DNA of 48,438 nt from a virus, in the IMG/VR virus record IMGVR_UViG_3300009183_000128, positions 1 to 48,438 of that record; one strand, written 5' to 3'. Under the pieces are notes generated by a model. That model was not told where the DNA came from. It saw only the letters and a program-made list of their open reading frames with translations, and did no database searches. The position numbers were made by a program, and so were the translations under genes. Below are positions 27,601-35,534 of this stretch, piece after piece (the stretch's first letter is position 1; each line of letters begins with the position of its first letter).

Positions 27601-28933
27601 CATCAGCATTGGTGGAGGTTCTGGAGGTCTAGGTGTGCTAGTTAATCCTGAAACAAACAATGGCTATTATTTTGAAATTATTGCATTAACAGAAAACAAT
27701 GTTGAATCATATTTAAATTTAAATGAACGAGGTCAATCAAACATTTCTATTAACAATGTTGTATTTTACAAAATTAAAAAAGAAACCGCATCAGATAAAG
27801 CAATTCCAATTAAGTTATACGGTGGACTCACTCAAATAAATATTGATAGCGGAACTTTTGCGGGGTATCAAAGAGCATCAGCAGAAGAAGACACAACGGT
27901 ATATGATCTAACGGTAGAATATCAAGACATTGGTAATACTAGAAGGTTTTTCCTATATATTAATAATCAGTTAATTCAAGTTGTTGACGATACCGACCCA
28001 CTTCCAATATACAACAACATGGCATTATTTTCTCGTGGTTCTTCAAGATGCATGTTTGAACACGTCTACGCTTTATCTGGAAATTATTCTGAAAGTTTTG
28101 ACTCTTCCGCAACAGAAACATTATCTTCTGCATTTAAAAATAAAGAGGTTGGTACTAATGAATCATTTAGAAAATACGCAATGAGTGGGGTTGTTCAATC
28201 AACTTACCTCTCTGGAATAAGTGCACAACAGCCACCAAAATATAACATATACTTTGAAGAGTTTGGATCTATAATGCGTGAGTGCGCCTATTTTAATATT
28301 AGATATGATCGTGCATATCCAGCCTTGTATTCTAAACTAGCCCCTCCAATTAACAAAAACCTTGCATATACAGTTTCTGGGTTTTACTCAGACTCGTATG
28401 GTGCTGAGTTTTTAATATTTAATTCAACGGATAATTTTTTAGTATTAGATGAAACAAGTGGAAACTATTTAAGAATTCAAGGTATTGCTTTTACACAAAA
28501 CACAACTCACGAACTAACAGTAGACGAATATTTCAAGAAAAAAGGAAATCTTTCAGACCCACCATTTAAAGGAAATACCTTAACTTATTCTCCATTAGTT
28601 CAAAAAAACAAATATGATGAAATTAAATTAAGCAGGTTAATTTATGGCAAAAATGAATTTTCCATAAGCACTGATTATATTCAAACACAAGATGATGCAG
28701 AAGCCCTAATGGGATGGATTATTAGTAAAATTATGACTCCTAAAAAATCAGTAGGCGTAAAGATATTTGCTACACCAACAATACAACTAGGAGATATTGT
28801 AACAATTGATTATAAAAATCCTAATGATTTAGATTTAGTTGCTACAGAAAATGATAGGTTTGTAGTATACAATATAGAGTATTCAAGAAATGTAGATGGT
28901 CCAGATATGACTATCTATTTAAGTGAGGTATAA
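24617..28933 (+). CDS. Large tail hub/tip protein with an embedded concanavalin-like region
   Basis: The likely start is TTG at 24617, one base past the upstream stop and six bases after GGAAGAGG (24603-24610); an in-frame TTG at 24551 lies inside the previous gene and lacks a site. The 1438-residue protein has a hub-like central part (GGSLSLELRDFYFFLESMP; LLDYIGFANYSFKRVIDEQD; VAEVLNQLAVATQTSMFFDE) similar in style to gp27/Tal-type tail proteins. A later region (about residues 1030-1160) contains RFFLYINNQLIQVVDDTD, like a concanavalin-type domain. The C-terminal MGWIISKIMTPKKSVGVKIF and QLGDIVTIDY again look hub-like. It probably forms the tail tip and may contact host glycans. Confidence 0.65.
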   Translation: MFVSQELKTHFETSPTIQTRSLVLAEWNMNMPDNIFYVGNYRYRPTGDEIKFQTLPSSFDSLDAGDYYTDATDSEISINGGVDDQDLPQLFTSIEQKRKLLYSLEDCLKPFRPRSGINKPLFFDRSNQYLSNSGVFMAQRPRYYMSSRYDEFKYWNSYRKENNVERGIAKNILNGFYYIDDAVPFVVYKEQVPTNRIVIKMQTNIGNVDLQDFINFSSVNADPFFGELNKTTPKRWKVQYLKNNNWVDAYSFNENSTRSDGSPIIGSDGYVELEYGLIIPSEYADTFVFAETYSSTTLLPESSINGYAYLVLETSNGIGTYHVWNSTSQAYETFTPTYGWTIGSESINPKTNFVKDLVSPGLFVDPTSGESRYREFAYIRGIRIVAEIMNKKDSTFDLIEMSPRLVVDVSDEVISYNIKKSLSDLGNTALPVGQLLASTGSISIFDAEQAFNPINTNSIISDYLRKNIKFTFYEKILNVENYDYCVPIKTLYSEGMPQSDVTGGSLSLELRDFYFFLESMPAPRMLVTNVSLSYAICLLLDYIGFANYSFKRVIDEQDPIIPYLFIAPDQNVAEVLNQLAVATQTSMFFDEYNNFIVMSKDYLMPTESQRSTNIQLLGNNNQSVSGIIENQTTSNIPNIIAITAEDKTIFNDGKINYTTRYIQRSYGSINQANVLDQDKTWVYKPSLLWEVSGTNETKTINESVSKSDNYILAAMPLNSNLSSALPTVFGNSVINNTIDIGENVYFLTRNQGYFYSNGEIIRYDAVQYSITGVGNVYISNNQEYQKYFATLPFNGKIYPTGLIRIFSTPYYESIGSLTRLQAGEVYEHGRGQFGTQITSHFAGINPYWSDKDNVRGIEMQSQYLFTTELNPTIPATSVGAAGISNDLAKQASRNGIIKNSNATNFLTETEVNQLSSTKAGVVQASALIINGPSFKTTETPINFVSYVYKNLNSAFKAFGTRVRIVGKIENNEVRGQTPIGSMPYYQLGAIQPNQNISIGGGSGGLGVLVNPETNNGYYFEIIALTENNVESYLNLNERGQSNISINNVVFYKIKKETASDKAIPIKLYGGLTQINIDSGTFAGYQRASAEEDTTVYDLTVEYQDIGNTRRFFLYINNQLIQVVDDTDPLPIYNNMALFSRGSSRCMFEHVYALSGNYSESFDSSATETLSSAFKNKEVGTNESFRKYAMSGVVQSTYLSGISAQQPPKYNIYFEEFGSIMRECAYFNIRYDRAYPALYSKLAPPINKNLAYTVSGFYSDSYGAEFLIFNSTDNFLVLDETSGNYLRIQGIAFTQNTTHELTVDEYFKKKGNLSDPPFKGNTLTYSPLVQKNKYDEIKLSRLIYGKNEFSISTDYIQTQDDAEALMGWIISKIMTPKKSVGVKIFATPTIQLGDIVTIDYKNPNDLDLVATENDRFVVYNIEYSRNVDGPDMTIYLSEV

Positions 28934-28934
28934 A

Positions 28935-29444
28935 ATGTCAATTAGTTTATCTGCAACACCGCAAACCCCTACAACTTTAAATCAAATACTATCAGCCTCA
29001 AATGTTAATCAAATAAAGGCAGCCACACCAGATATTATTTTGTTTGAAGATGATTATGTTTCAATAAGTGAAATGTCAACTTTATATTTTGAAGACATTG
29101 GCGCTCAAGAATTAATAAGCATATCAAGAAATGACACAATTAATGGACAAAACATATCTTATCAACCAATAAAAAATATTAAATCTTTACAACAATCATA
29201 TAATCCAAACAATATTCTTGGTTTGCAAAAAACATCAGATAAATATTTTGCTGGATTTTCTATTAGATTTGATCAAAAATTTCCAAACGTTGGTAACGGG
29301 TTAGATGGAGAGAATATTTATGTTGATGAAGAGGGCAATCTAGTTATAGAAGCAATAGGCTTAAACAATGATGAGCAAATTGAGGTTGAACTAAGCACTA
29401 GTGGTACAATATATAATATACAATTTGACGGGAACGAATCGTGA
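28935..29444 (+). CDS. Small tail appendage protein, function unknown
   Basis: A 169-residue protein. ATG at 28935 sits six bases after GAGG and just past the upstream stop; a GTG at 28923 lies in the previous gene and is less likely. The N-terminus is Ser/Thr/Ala rich, followed by beta-type sequence with FAGFSIRFDQKFPNVGNG-like content. The stop overlaps the next gene. Its place in the tail tip cluster suggests a virion component. Confidence 0.6.
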   Translation: MSISLSATPQTPTTLNQILSASNVNQIKAATPDIILFEDDYVSISEMSTLYFEDIGAQELISISRNDTINGQNISYQPIKNIKSLQQSYNPNNILGLQKTSDKYFAGFSIRFDQKFPNVGNGLDGENIYVDEEGNLVIEAIGLNNDEQIEVELSTSGTIYNIQFDGNES

Positions 29445-30604
29445 TAACTAATACTGGAAAAGGTATTATTGGCAAATACCTGCTTGGACAGGCCCCAGCC
29501 TATGCATCATATATTGCAATTGGGTGTGGCCCAACACCACTAAATACCAATGATACTTCTGAAGATTTTTCTTCAAAAAAGAATTTAGACTTTGAAATGT
29601 TTAGGGTACCAATTTCTTCTAGAGGATTTGTAAACGAAAACGGTACAGATAAAATTGTTCTTACTGCAGAATTACCAACAGAAGAAAGATATGAAATATC
29701 AGAAATAGGGCTATACTCTGCTGGATCAAATCCTTCTGCTGGAGTTTATGATAGTAAAACAATCTTTGCATTTACAGCAACAGAAAGTTGGCAGTATACC
29801 ACTAGCGCTGCAACAACAGCAATTCAAACTTTTCCCGAACCGCTTGATAATGGCAATGGCAATATTATTCTTGTTGCAGATCCAGTGTTTAAAACAAATG
29901 CTGATAATACTATTTTCTTTAATCCATCTCGTGCAAACAGGTATGAAAGGTGTAGGTTTTTAAATAACATAATTTTAATTAGGGGTGATCAGGCAGACTT
30001 AACCCTTAGTTCTGAAAGCGATGAAACCCTTGATCATTTTGTAATTGAATCAGGATCAAATCATATAAAATTAACAGGTGCTAACATTGATCTATCAAGA
30101 AACTCTCCAAAAGATGAATTAAAATTAGCGTTTTCTTTAGTAAGCAGAGATGGAAACTCAGCCTCAATACCTGAAACAATTAGAATTCTTGTTGAATTTT
30201 CTTCTCCTGACGGAACACAGTATGCAAGGTTTGAAGCAGAACTAGACCAAGGGAGTTCTGGAAATTTAGAAAATTCAATTGCAGATTTTGAGACTAATAG
30301 ATATTTTGTAATATCAAAAGAATTGCAGGACTTGTACAAAACAGAAAATTTTAGTTGGGAAATAGCAACTATAGTAAAAATTTATGCCTGTGTTATTACA
30401 GATGAAAGTGGAGAATTTAATGTTCCTTCTAATAACTATTATATTGCATTAGACGCTTTAAGATTAGAAAATACTCAAACAGTTAATCCACTTTATGGAC
30501 TAACGGGGTATTCTATTGTAAAAAATGAAAATGAAGAAACTGTTATAAAGTCTCCTAATACTAGCAACTATGTTGAATTTAGATTTTCTGTTGGTGTGTC
30601 GTAA
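29441..30604 (+). CDS. Tail appendage protein with conserved N-terminal attachment domain
   Basis: A 387-residue protein starting at GTG (GTGA overlap with the upstream stop). Its N-terminus (MITNTGKGIIGKYLLGQAP, then AYASYIAIGCGPTP) resembles N-terminal regions of phage baseplate or tail-fibre base proteins, with ELPTEERYEISEIGLYSAGS further on. The remainder is beta-rich and could bear a carbohydrate- or receptor-binding fold (LKLAFSLVSRDGNS and LVEFSSPDGTQYARFEAELD). The next gene overlaps its stop by one base. The domain reading is by eye. Confidence 0.6.
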   Translation: MITNTGKGIIGKYLLGQAPAYASYIAIGCGPTPLNTNDTSEDFSSKKNLDFEMFRVPISSRGFVNENGTDKIVLTAELPTEERYEISEIGLYSAGSNPSAGVYDSKTIFAFTATESWQYTTSAATTAIQTFPEPLDNGNGNIILVADPVFKTNADNTIFFNPSRANRYERCRFLNNIILIRGDQADLTLSSESDETLDHFVIESGSNHIKLTGANIDLSRNSPKDELKLAFSLVSRDGNSASIPETIRILVEFSSPDGTQYARFEAELDQGSSGNLENSIADFETNRYFVISKELQDLYKTENFSWEIATIVKIYACVITDESGEFNVPSNNYYIALDALRLENTQTVNPLYGLTGYSIVKNENEETVIKSPNTSNYVEFRFSVGVS

Positions 30605-31029
30605 TGGCTGATGCAGGGATTAAAAAATTAGTTATTCCAAAGAGTCAATTGCCACCAGTAAATGACGACAATGAGTATGTTTTAAGATACAGGATTGTAT
30701 CTGATGATAAAAACAGAACTTCTCACTATTCTCCAATCTTTACAGCAGTAGCAAATACCATTGAGCCTGTAAGCGGAAACCTTTCGAGAAACGGAAATAG
30801 TTTAGTTGCAGTCTGGGGCGATGAAAATAATAGACCTAAATATGATATTTTTGTAAAATTTGATAATGGGACCTATGAATATCACGGAACATCGCCAATA
30901 CATACATATGGGTTTCTTAAAGGAAATGCTACAATAAATGTTAGAGTTGCAGTCCAGGTTGAAGGAATTAACAAAGAAAGAAATGCTGGATTAACTATAT
31001 TTGAATCAAGCATAGTTTCTTTGGTATAA
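30604..31029 (+). CDS. Small Ig/FnIII-like tail protein
   Basis: A 141-residue protein overlapping the previous stop (TAATG). It looks like one or two beta-sandwich domains: YVLRYRIVSDDKNRTSHYSP is typical of FnIII strands, and INVRVAVQVEGINKERN follows. It is probably a tail tip decoration. The extended -10 of the next gene overlaps its stop codon. Confidence 0.6.
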   Translation: MADAGIKKLVIPKSQLPPVNDDNEYVLRYRIVSDDKNRTSHYSPIFTAVANTIEPVSGNLSRNGNSLVAVWGDENNRPKYDIFVKFDNGTYEYHGTSPIHTYGFLKGNATINVRVAVQVEGINKERNAGLTIFESSIVSLV

Positions 31030-31030
31030 T
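31022..31030 (+). promoter_or_regulatory. Extended -10 promoter overlapping a stop codon
   Basis: TGGTATAAT at 31022-31030 contains the TAA of the upstream gene. TTGAAT at 31001-31006 could be a -35 with an 18-base spacer. AGGAGG (31036-31041) and the ATG at 31046 follow closely. Confidence 0.7.
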
Positions 31031-31045
31031 TAAATAGGAGGATAA

Positions 31046-31489
31046 ATGTCAAAAATACCACTACCAGAACGTGGGCAACCATTAGATGTTACTTACATTT
31101 ATGAATTAGCCAAAGCAATAAACGACCTGTCTACGCAGATCTCTTCTGCAAGTTATAATTTTACAACTATTGATAACGGATCGTCAAACAAAGAAACAAT
31201 AAAAACTTCAAATGCAAAAATAGCAGGCGGATACATACCAGTTTTCACAAATAGCACAGTTAGTGCTGGCAACGAAAGAGCATTTACTTATTCTTTTCAA
31301 AGTGAATTTAAGTTTCCACCAATAGTTACAGCAACGCCATTAAATATTGGAAACACAGAGGCAGGACAAAATGTTACAGTTGTTTTACAAACAATAACAA
31401 CATCTAAAGTAGACGGCTTTGTAAGGTTTGGAGCATCTGGTAATTTATCTTTGGCTGTTAACTTAATTGCCGTTGGCATACCAAACTAA
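31046..31489 (+). CDS. Small tail protein, possible lectin-like fold
   Basis: A 147-residue protein with a strong AGGAGG ribosome site and its own promoter. The N-terminus (about 45 residues) is helical (TYIYELAKAINDLSTQ), suitable for a trimerising stalk. The rest is beta-type with FKFPPIVTATPLNIGN, which recalls H-type-lectin-like domains at the ends of fibres. This would suit a terminal receptor-binding knob. It is the last gene of the tail cluster. Confidence 0.55.
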   Translation: MSKIPLPERGQPLDVTYIYELAKAINDLSTQISSASYNFTTIDNGSSNKETIKTSNAKIAGGYIPVFTNSTVSAGNERAFTYSFQSEFKFPPIVTATPLNIGNTEAGQNVTVVLQTITTSKVDGFVRFGASGNLSLAVNLIAVGIPN

Positions 31490-31503
31490 AAGATAGCAGC
31501 ATA

Positions 31504-31695
31504 ATGATTTTTTGTAATAAATGTAATGGTCGTTTGTTTATTGATAGACAATATACAAGCGTACAGCATATGGAAACGTATTGTATTCGGTGTGGATCAA
31601 GAAGGTTTTATCATCCACCAACTGAAAGCGGAGAGGGCAGATGGTTACTGGCAAAGGAATTATCGAGAGCCAAACTTACAATAACGAATCTATAA
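31504..31695 (+). CDS. Small zinc-ribbon protein
   Basis: A 63-residue protein with C4-x2-C7 and C27-x2-C30, the pattern of a zinc ribbon. It lies between the tail cluster and the replication genes. Its 3' end overlaps the following HTH gene by 55 bases, so the two are probably made together. It has no obvious Shine-Dalgarno sequence. A role in transcription or DNA binding is likely but not shown. Confidence 0.7.
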   Translation: MIFCNKCNGRLFIDRQYTSVQHMETYCIRCGSRRFYHPPTESGEGRWLLAKELSRAKLTITNL

Positions 31696-32183
31696 TAAAA
31701 GGAAGTAAGAAAATTTGGTTTCTTAATGGAGACCTTGTAAGGCTTTACCATAGTTCAAGATCTACTGGTTTGGTGTCTGTATACAACATTAATAAAGATA
31801 GAGTTGAAACTTGCCTAAGAACTGATTTTAGAAAAAATAGAGAAAAGGCTTATACGGTTGCTGAGACTGCTAGATTAATTAATCGTCATAGAAAGTATAT
31901 GCCAACATTAATTAAAAAAGGAGTTATTCCGCCACCAGTAGGATCTACCATTAATGGAAGGACTGGATGGCAAATAAGATCATACTATTCAGAAAGCGCA
32001 GTTAAGGTGATTCGTGATATACTGGCATCTATACATATGGGGCAACCAAGAAAAGACGGGTTAATAACAAATAATATGACGCCTACGAACCAAGAGTTGA
32101 CACGACGAATGGGAAAAGGTATACTTACATATACAAAGACAGATGACGGAAGGTATATTCCAATCTGGTCTGAAAACATTTAA
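31641..32183 (+). CDS. Helix-turn-helix DNA-binding protein (MerR/excisionase-like)
   Basis: A 180-residue protein. Residues about 70-125 contain YTVAETARLINRHRKYMPT, a winged-helix type recognition region like excisionase and MerR proteins, followed by a WQIRSYYSE beta-wing. A GGAGAGG site at 31630-31636 precedes the ATG. The C-terminal part (TNQELTRRMGKGILTYTK) may be a second DNA-contacting element. It could control the switch between early and late genes; the target is unknown. Confidence 0.75.
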   Translation: MVTGKGIIESQTYNNESIIKGSKKIWFLNGDLVRLYHSSRSTGLVSVYNINKDRVETCLRTDFRKNREKAYTVAETARLINRHRKYMPTLIKKGVIPPPVGSTINGRTGWQIRSYYSESAVKVIRDILASIHMGQPRKDGLITNNMTPTNQELTRRMGKGILTYTKTDDGRYIPIWSENI

Positions 32184-32202
32184 AATAGAGAAAAGGTGGG
32201 GT

Positions 32203-32415
32203 ATGGAAAACGATAATACAAAAGTATCAGTAACTCTAGGATATACACTTAATCTGGGTAACTTCCAGTCTTTAAGAATTGATCTAGGGGTTGTTGACTC
32301 TAAGCGTGATGGTGAAAACTCAGATCAGGCTTTTGATAGAGTCTATAAGTTTGTTGAAGACAAACTAACTGAAAAAATTCAAGAGGCACAATTAGAGGCT
32401 GATAGCAAAGACTAA
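32203..32415 (+). CDS. Small protein of unknown function
   Basis: A 70-residue protein starting at the ATG at 32203 (AGGTGG a few bases upstream); an in-frame ATG at 32143 lies inside the HTH gene and has no site. The sequence has a beta-type first half (VSVTLGYTLNLGNFQSLRID) and an acidic helical second half. It overlaps the next start (TAATG). It is the first gene of the replication cluster. I do not recognise the family. Confidence 0.7.
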   Translation: MENDNTKVSVTLGYTLNLGNFQSLRIDLGVVDSKRDGENSDQAFDRVYKFVEDKLTEKIQEAQLEADSKD

Positions 32416-32723
32416 TGGCTGAACGCAAAGACCGCATGGCTTTGCTTAGTAGGTACAGCAAGTTACATACAGCAAAGTATGAGCAAAAGCCATCTTTAAA
32501 TTTAAATGTAGAGCAATGGTCTGCTGATGCCTTAGTAGAGTCCTATGGTATTTCTGGTTGTTATGATTTGCTAGAATATTATTTTAGTATTGCACAAGAA
32601 CCAAGTTGGAATTACTTTGCATATAATGCAGAAAAGATTATTAACGGTAAACTAGATTTTGAAAAAGATACATTAGAACGAATAGAGCGAAGAAAGTTAG
32701 CAAGGAGGTGGCTCAGTGAATAA
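32415..32723 (+). CDS. Small protein directly before the helicase
   Basis: A 102-residue, mostly helical protein that starts at the previous stop and carries the ribosome site of the helicase (AAGGAGGTG at 32702-32710) inside its own 3' end, overlapping the helicase by 8 bases. The tight coupling suggests a helicase partner such as a loader, but no motif proves this. The name is deliberately left open. Confidence 0.65.
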   Translation: MAERKDRMALLSRYSKLHTAKYEQKPSLNLNVEQWSADALVESYGISGCYDLLEYYFSIAQEPSWNYFAYNAEKIINGKLDFEKDTLERIERRKLARRWLSE

Positions 32724-33939
32724 TACAGAAGCAAGAGTTATCTCAGCATTATTACAAGACAAACAAATGCACGTACTTCTACAGGCTAATGTTGAAAACC
32801 TTCTTAGGACTCATAATGATGTTTGGAATTTTATAAGGTTGTATTTTGAAAATAATAGTGTAGTTCCTCCAACCTCTTTGGTTGTAGAAAAGTTTAGAGA
32901 CTTCCAGCCAGTAGAGAATGTTGGTGCAACTAAACACCATCTTGAAGAGTTACAGACTGAATACTTAAACGATAGCCTAAAGGATATTTTAAGATCTGCA
33001 GCAGGAGAAGTTCAAACTGGTAATGGCACAGAAGCCCTTAATGGTCTTATTACAAAAACATCTGAACTAAAAAAGAATACATCTGCCATACGTGATATTG
33101 ATGCAACAGACCTAGAGTCTGCCGTTGCATATTTTGAAAAGATTAAAGAACAAAAAGAGACTGGTCAAATTGGAATTAAAACAGGTTTACCAGGATTTGA
33201 TAACTACCTACCTTCTGGAATTATGCCAGGACAACTAGGTGTCTTTTTGGCTTATCCTGGAATTGGTAAATCATGGCTAGCACTTTACTTTGCAGTCCAA
33301 GCATGGAAACAAGGTAAGTCTCCATTAGTTATTTCTTTAGAAATGTCTGAGACAGAAGTTCGTAATCGTGTGTTTGCTATTATGGGTGAAGGTCTTTGGT
33401 CTCATCGCAAACTTAGCAATGGTGAAGTTGAAATTGATATGTTAAAGAATTGGCATAAAAATAAAATAGAAGGCAAACCAGAGTTTCATATTATATCTAA
33501 TGATAGTGGTGGAGAAGTAAGCCCATCTGTTATTCGTGGAAAGATTGATCAGTATAAACCAGACTTTATAATTGTAGACTATTTACAACTTATGGCTCCA
33601 AACCAAAAATCTGAGAATGAGACAGTTAGAATGAAAAACCTTTCTCGTGAATTAAAGTTAATGGCTATATCAGAAGAGGTTCCAATTATTGCTATTTCAT
33701 CTGCTACGCCTGACGATGTAAAAGATTTAAGCAGCGCACCAACACTTGGTCAGACTGCATGGTCTAGACAAATTGCTTACGATGCTGACTGGGTTATGGC
33801 ATTAGGTCGTGCTACAAACAGTGATATTATTGAATGTGTATTTAGAAAAAATCGTAACGGTTTTATGGGAGACTTTTTAGTACAAGTAGATTTTGACAAA
33901 GGTTATTACAGATATAAGGATTACGAAGATGGTAAATAA
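32716..33939 (+). CDS. dnaB: Replicative DNA helicase, DnaB type
   Basis: Hexameric 5'-3' helicase that unwinds the replication fork. The 407-residue protein starts at a GTG (32716) after a strong AAGGAGGTG. It has a short N-terminal domain (about residues 1-110), then the RecA-like motor: Walker A at 179-186 with K185 (AYPGIGKS), a SLEMSETEV motif, and Walker B with D288 in IIVDYLQLM. The SATPDDVKDLSSAPTLGQTAWS segment and the RKNRNGFMGDF segment match the C-terminal DnaB signatures. The primase gene overlaps its end, a usual helicase-primase pair. Confidence 0.93.
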   Translation: MNNTEARVISALLQDKQMHVLLQANVENLLRTHNDVWNFIRLYFENNSVVPPTSLVVEKFRDFQPVENVGATKHHLEELQTEYLNDSLKDILRSAAGEVQTGNGTEALNGLITKTSELKKNTSAIRDIDATDLESAVAYFEKIKEQKETGQIGIKTGLPGFDNYLPSGIMPGQLGVFLAYPGIGKSWLALYFAVQAWKQGKSPLVISLEMSETEVRNRVFAIMGEGLWSHRKLSNGEVEIDMLKNWHKNKIEGKPEFHIISNDSGGEVSPSVIRGKIDQYKPDFIIVDYLQLMAPNQKSENETVRMKNLSRELKLMAISEEVPIIAISSATPDDVKDLSSAPTLGQTAWSRQIAYDADWVMALGRATNSDIIECVFRKNRNGFMGDFLVQVDFDKGYYRYKDYEDGK

Positions 33940-34852
33940 CATTTATAGTAAAGAACAAATACAAAGAGTGCTTAGTGGTGCAGGTATTGATGTTGAAGCA
34001 GAGTTTGGCAATGATTACATAATCTATTGTCCATATCATAATAACACTAGAACTCCTGCTGCCGAAGTTGCAAAAGATAGTGGATTGTTTTTTTGTTTTG
34101 GATGTCAAACAACTAAAAACCTTGAAGAATTTATCATGTTTGTAACTGGTAGAACTTATTTTGAAGCAGCACGGTATATAAAAAGCAAACAAACAGAAAC
34201 TAATATTGAGAGTGTAATTAATAAAGCAATGTATGCTCCACCAGATTTTGTTCAGTATGACGAGGTGTTAATTAAAAGATTAAATAATCAGGCTCTAGAG
34301 TCTCCAAGAGCAATGAGATATTATGCTGGAAGATACATAACAGAAGATTCAGTTAAAAAATTTGGACTTGGCTATTCAGAAAAACAAGATATGTTGACTA
34401 TACCAGTTCACTCTCCAGATGGATTAACACTTGGCTTTGTTGGTCGATCTGTAGAAGGTAAAGAGTTTAAAAATACTCCAGGACTTCCAAAAGGTAAAAT
34501 ATTGTTTAACTTACACAGGATTAAAGCATCCAGTATTGTGTATGTAGTTGAATCATCTTTTGATGCTATAAGGCTAGACCAAGTAGGATTCCCAGCAGTG
34601 GCAACTCTGGGGGCTAACGTATCTGCATCACAGATCAAACTGTTAGCAAAATACTTCAACAATGTTGTTCTTGTTGCAGACAATGACGAGGCTGGTTCAA
34701 TAATGAAAGATAAGTTAATTGAAAAACTTGGCTCATTAGTGACCGTAATAAACATAGATAAAAAATATAAAGATATAGGCGATATGGATGATGAGGCAAT
34801 TCGAAGCATAGAGTTTCAATTTGACAAATCTATATCAACTATGTTAAACTAA
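33929..34852 (+). CDS. DNA primase, DnaG type, short form
   Basis: Makes RNA primers for replication. The 307-residue protein has a CHC2-like zinc finger (C34-x2-H37, C56-x2-C59) and a TOPRIM catalytic domain with E208 (VVESSFDAI) and D251/D253 (ADNDEAGS). It is about half the length of bacterial DnaG and lacks the C-terminal helicase-binding domain, so it may contact the phage helicase differently. The in-frame ATG at 33893 lies deeper in the helicase gene; I prefer 33929, which has AAGGA upstream and overlaps the helicase stop. Confidence 0.88.
   Translation: MVNNIYSKEQIQRVLSGAGIDVEAEFGNDYIIYCPYHNNTRTPAAEVAKDSGLFFCFGCQTTKNLEEFIMFVTGRTYFEAARYIKSKQTETNIESVINKAMYAPPDFVQYDEVLIKRLNNQALESPRAMRYYAGRYITEDSVKKFGLGYSEKQDMLTIPVHSPDGLTLGFVGRSVEGKEFKNTPGLPKGKILFNLHRIKASSIVYVVESSFDAIRLDQVGFPAVATLGANVSASQIKLLAKYFNNVVLVADNDEAGSIMKDKLIEKLGSLVTVINIDKKYKDIGDMDDEAIRSIEFQFDKSISTMLN
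34842..34850 (+). promoter_or_regulatory. Possible extended -10 promoter before the SSB-like gene
   Basis: TGTTAAACT at 34842-34850 is a weaker match to the recurrent element and overlaps the end of the primase gene. AAGGAGA (34864-34870) and the ATG at 34875 follow. Confidence 0.4.
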
Positions 34853-34874
34853 TATAACAAACGAAGGAGAATAT

Positions 34875-35531
34875 ATGAGCGTAGTAAAGGGACTAAAAAA
34901 TATAAATGCCCTGCTCGAAAAACCAAAATATGATGAAAACTCTCCAAAGGTAAGATGGTTAAAAATTGCCGATGGACAAGCAGTAAAAATCCGTTTCATT
35001 GAAGAACTAGATGAAGACTCTGCAAATTATAATGCAGACCGTGGTCTTGCTCTAGTCGTTAAGGAACATACAAATCCAAAAGACTACAAGCGCAAGGCTG
35101 TAGACACAATGGAATCAGAAGGTCGTGACTGGGCAGAAGAAATGCATCGCAAAGATGTAAAGGCTGGCTGGAGAGCACGTCTTCGTTTCTATTGCAATGT
35201 TTTAGTCGACGATGGCATTGAAGCACCGTATGTGGCTATTTGGTCAATGGGTGTTAGCAAGCAATCAGCATTTAATACAATTCGTGAGTATGCACTTGAA
35301 ACAGGTAGCATCTCAAACGTAGTCTGGAAAGTAAAGCGAAATGGTCAGGGTACTGAAACAAGTTACACAACCATTCCAGGTGCACCAGATACAGAACCAT
35401 TTGACTGGTCAGCATTTAAGCCTTATCCTCTTGAGTTAGCATTAAAGAAAATTCCTTATGCTGAACAAGAAGCATTCTACTTAGGCTTTGACGGTCCAAC
35501 AACTTCATCTGCTACCAACGTAGACTGGTAA
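34875..35531 (+). CDS. Probable single-stranded DNA-binding protein
   Basis: A 218-residue protein between primase and polymerase, with a good AAGGAGA site. The region WLKIADGQAVKIRFIEELDE looks like the first strands of an OB-type fold, and FKPYPLELALKKIPYAEQEA follows. It ends TNVDW, an Asp plus a terminal aromatic residue reminiscent of SSB tails that bind partners. Its position and size match T7 gp2.5 or T4 gp32-type SSBs of other phages. No DNA-contact residues can be proven by eye. Confidence 0.65.
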   Translation: MSVVKGLKNINALLEKPKYDENSPKVRWLKIADGQAVKIRFIEELDEDSANYNADRGLALVVKEHTNPKDYKRKAVDTMESEGRDWAEEMHRKDVKAGWRARLRFYCNVLVDDGIEAPYVAIWSMGVSKQSAFNTIREYALETGSISNVVWKVKRNGQGTETSYTTIPGAPDTEPFDWSAFKPYPLELALKKIPYAEQEAFYLGFDGPTTSSATNVDW

Positions 35532-35534
35532 TAG

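Noticed and set aside
31691-31696. TATAAT as another promoter
   Set aside because: It lies inside the HTH gene, has no TG extension or -35, and no gene starts soon after. Such hexamers are expected by chance in this AT-rich DNA.
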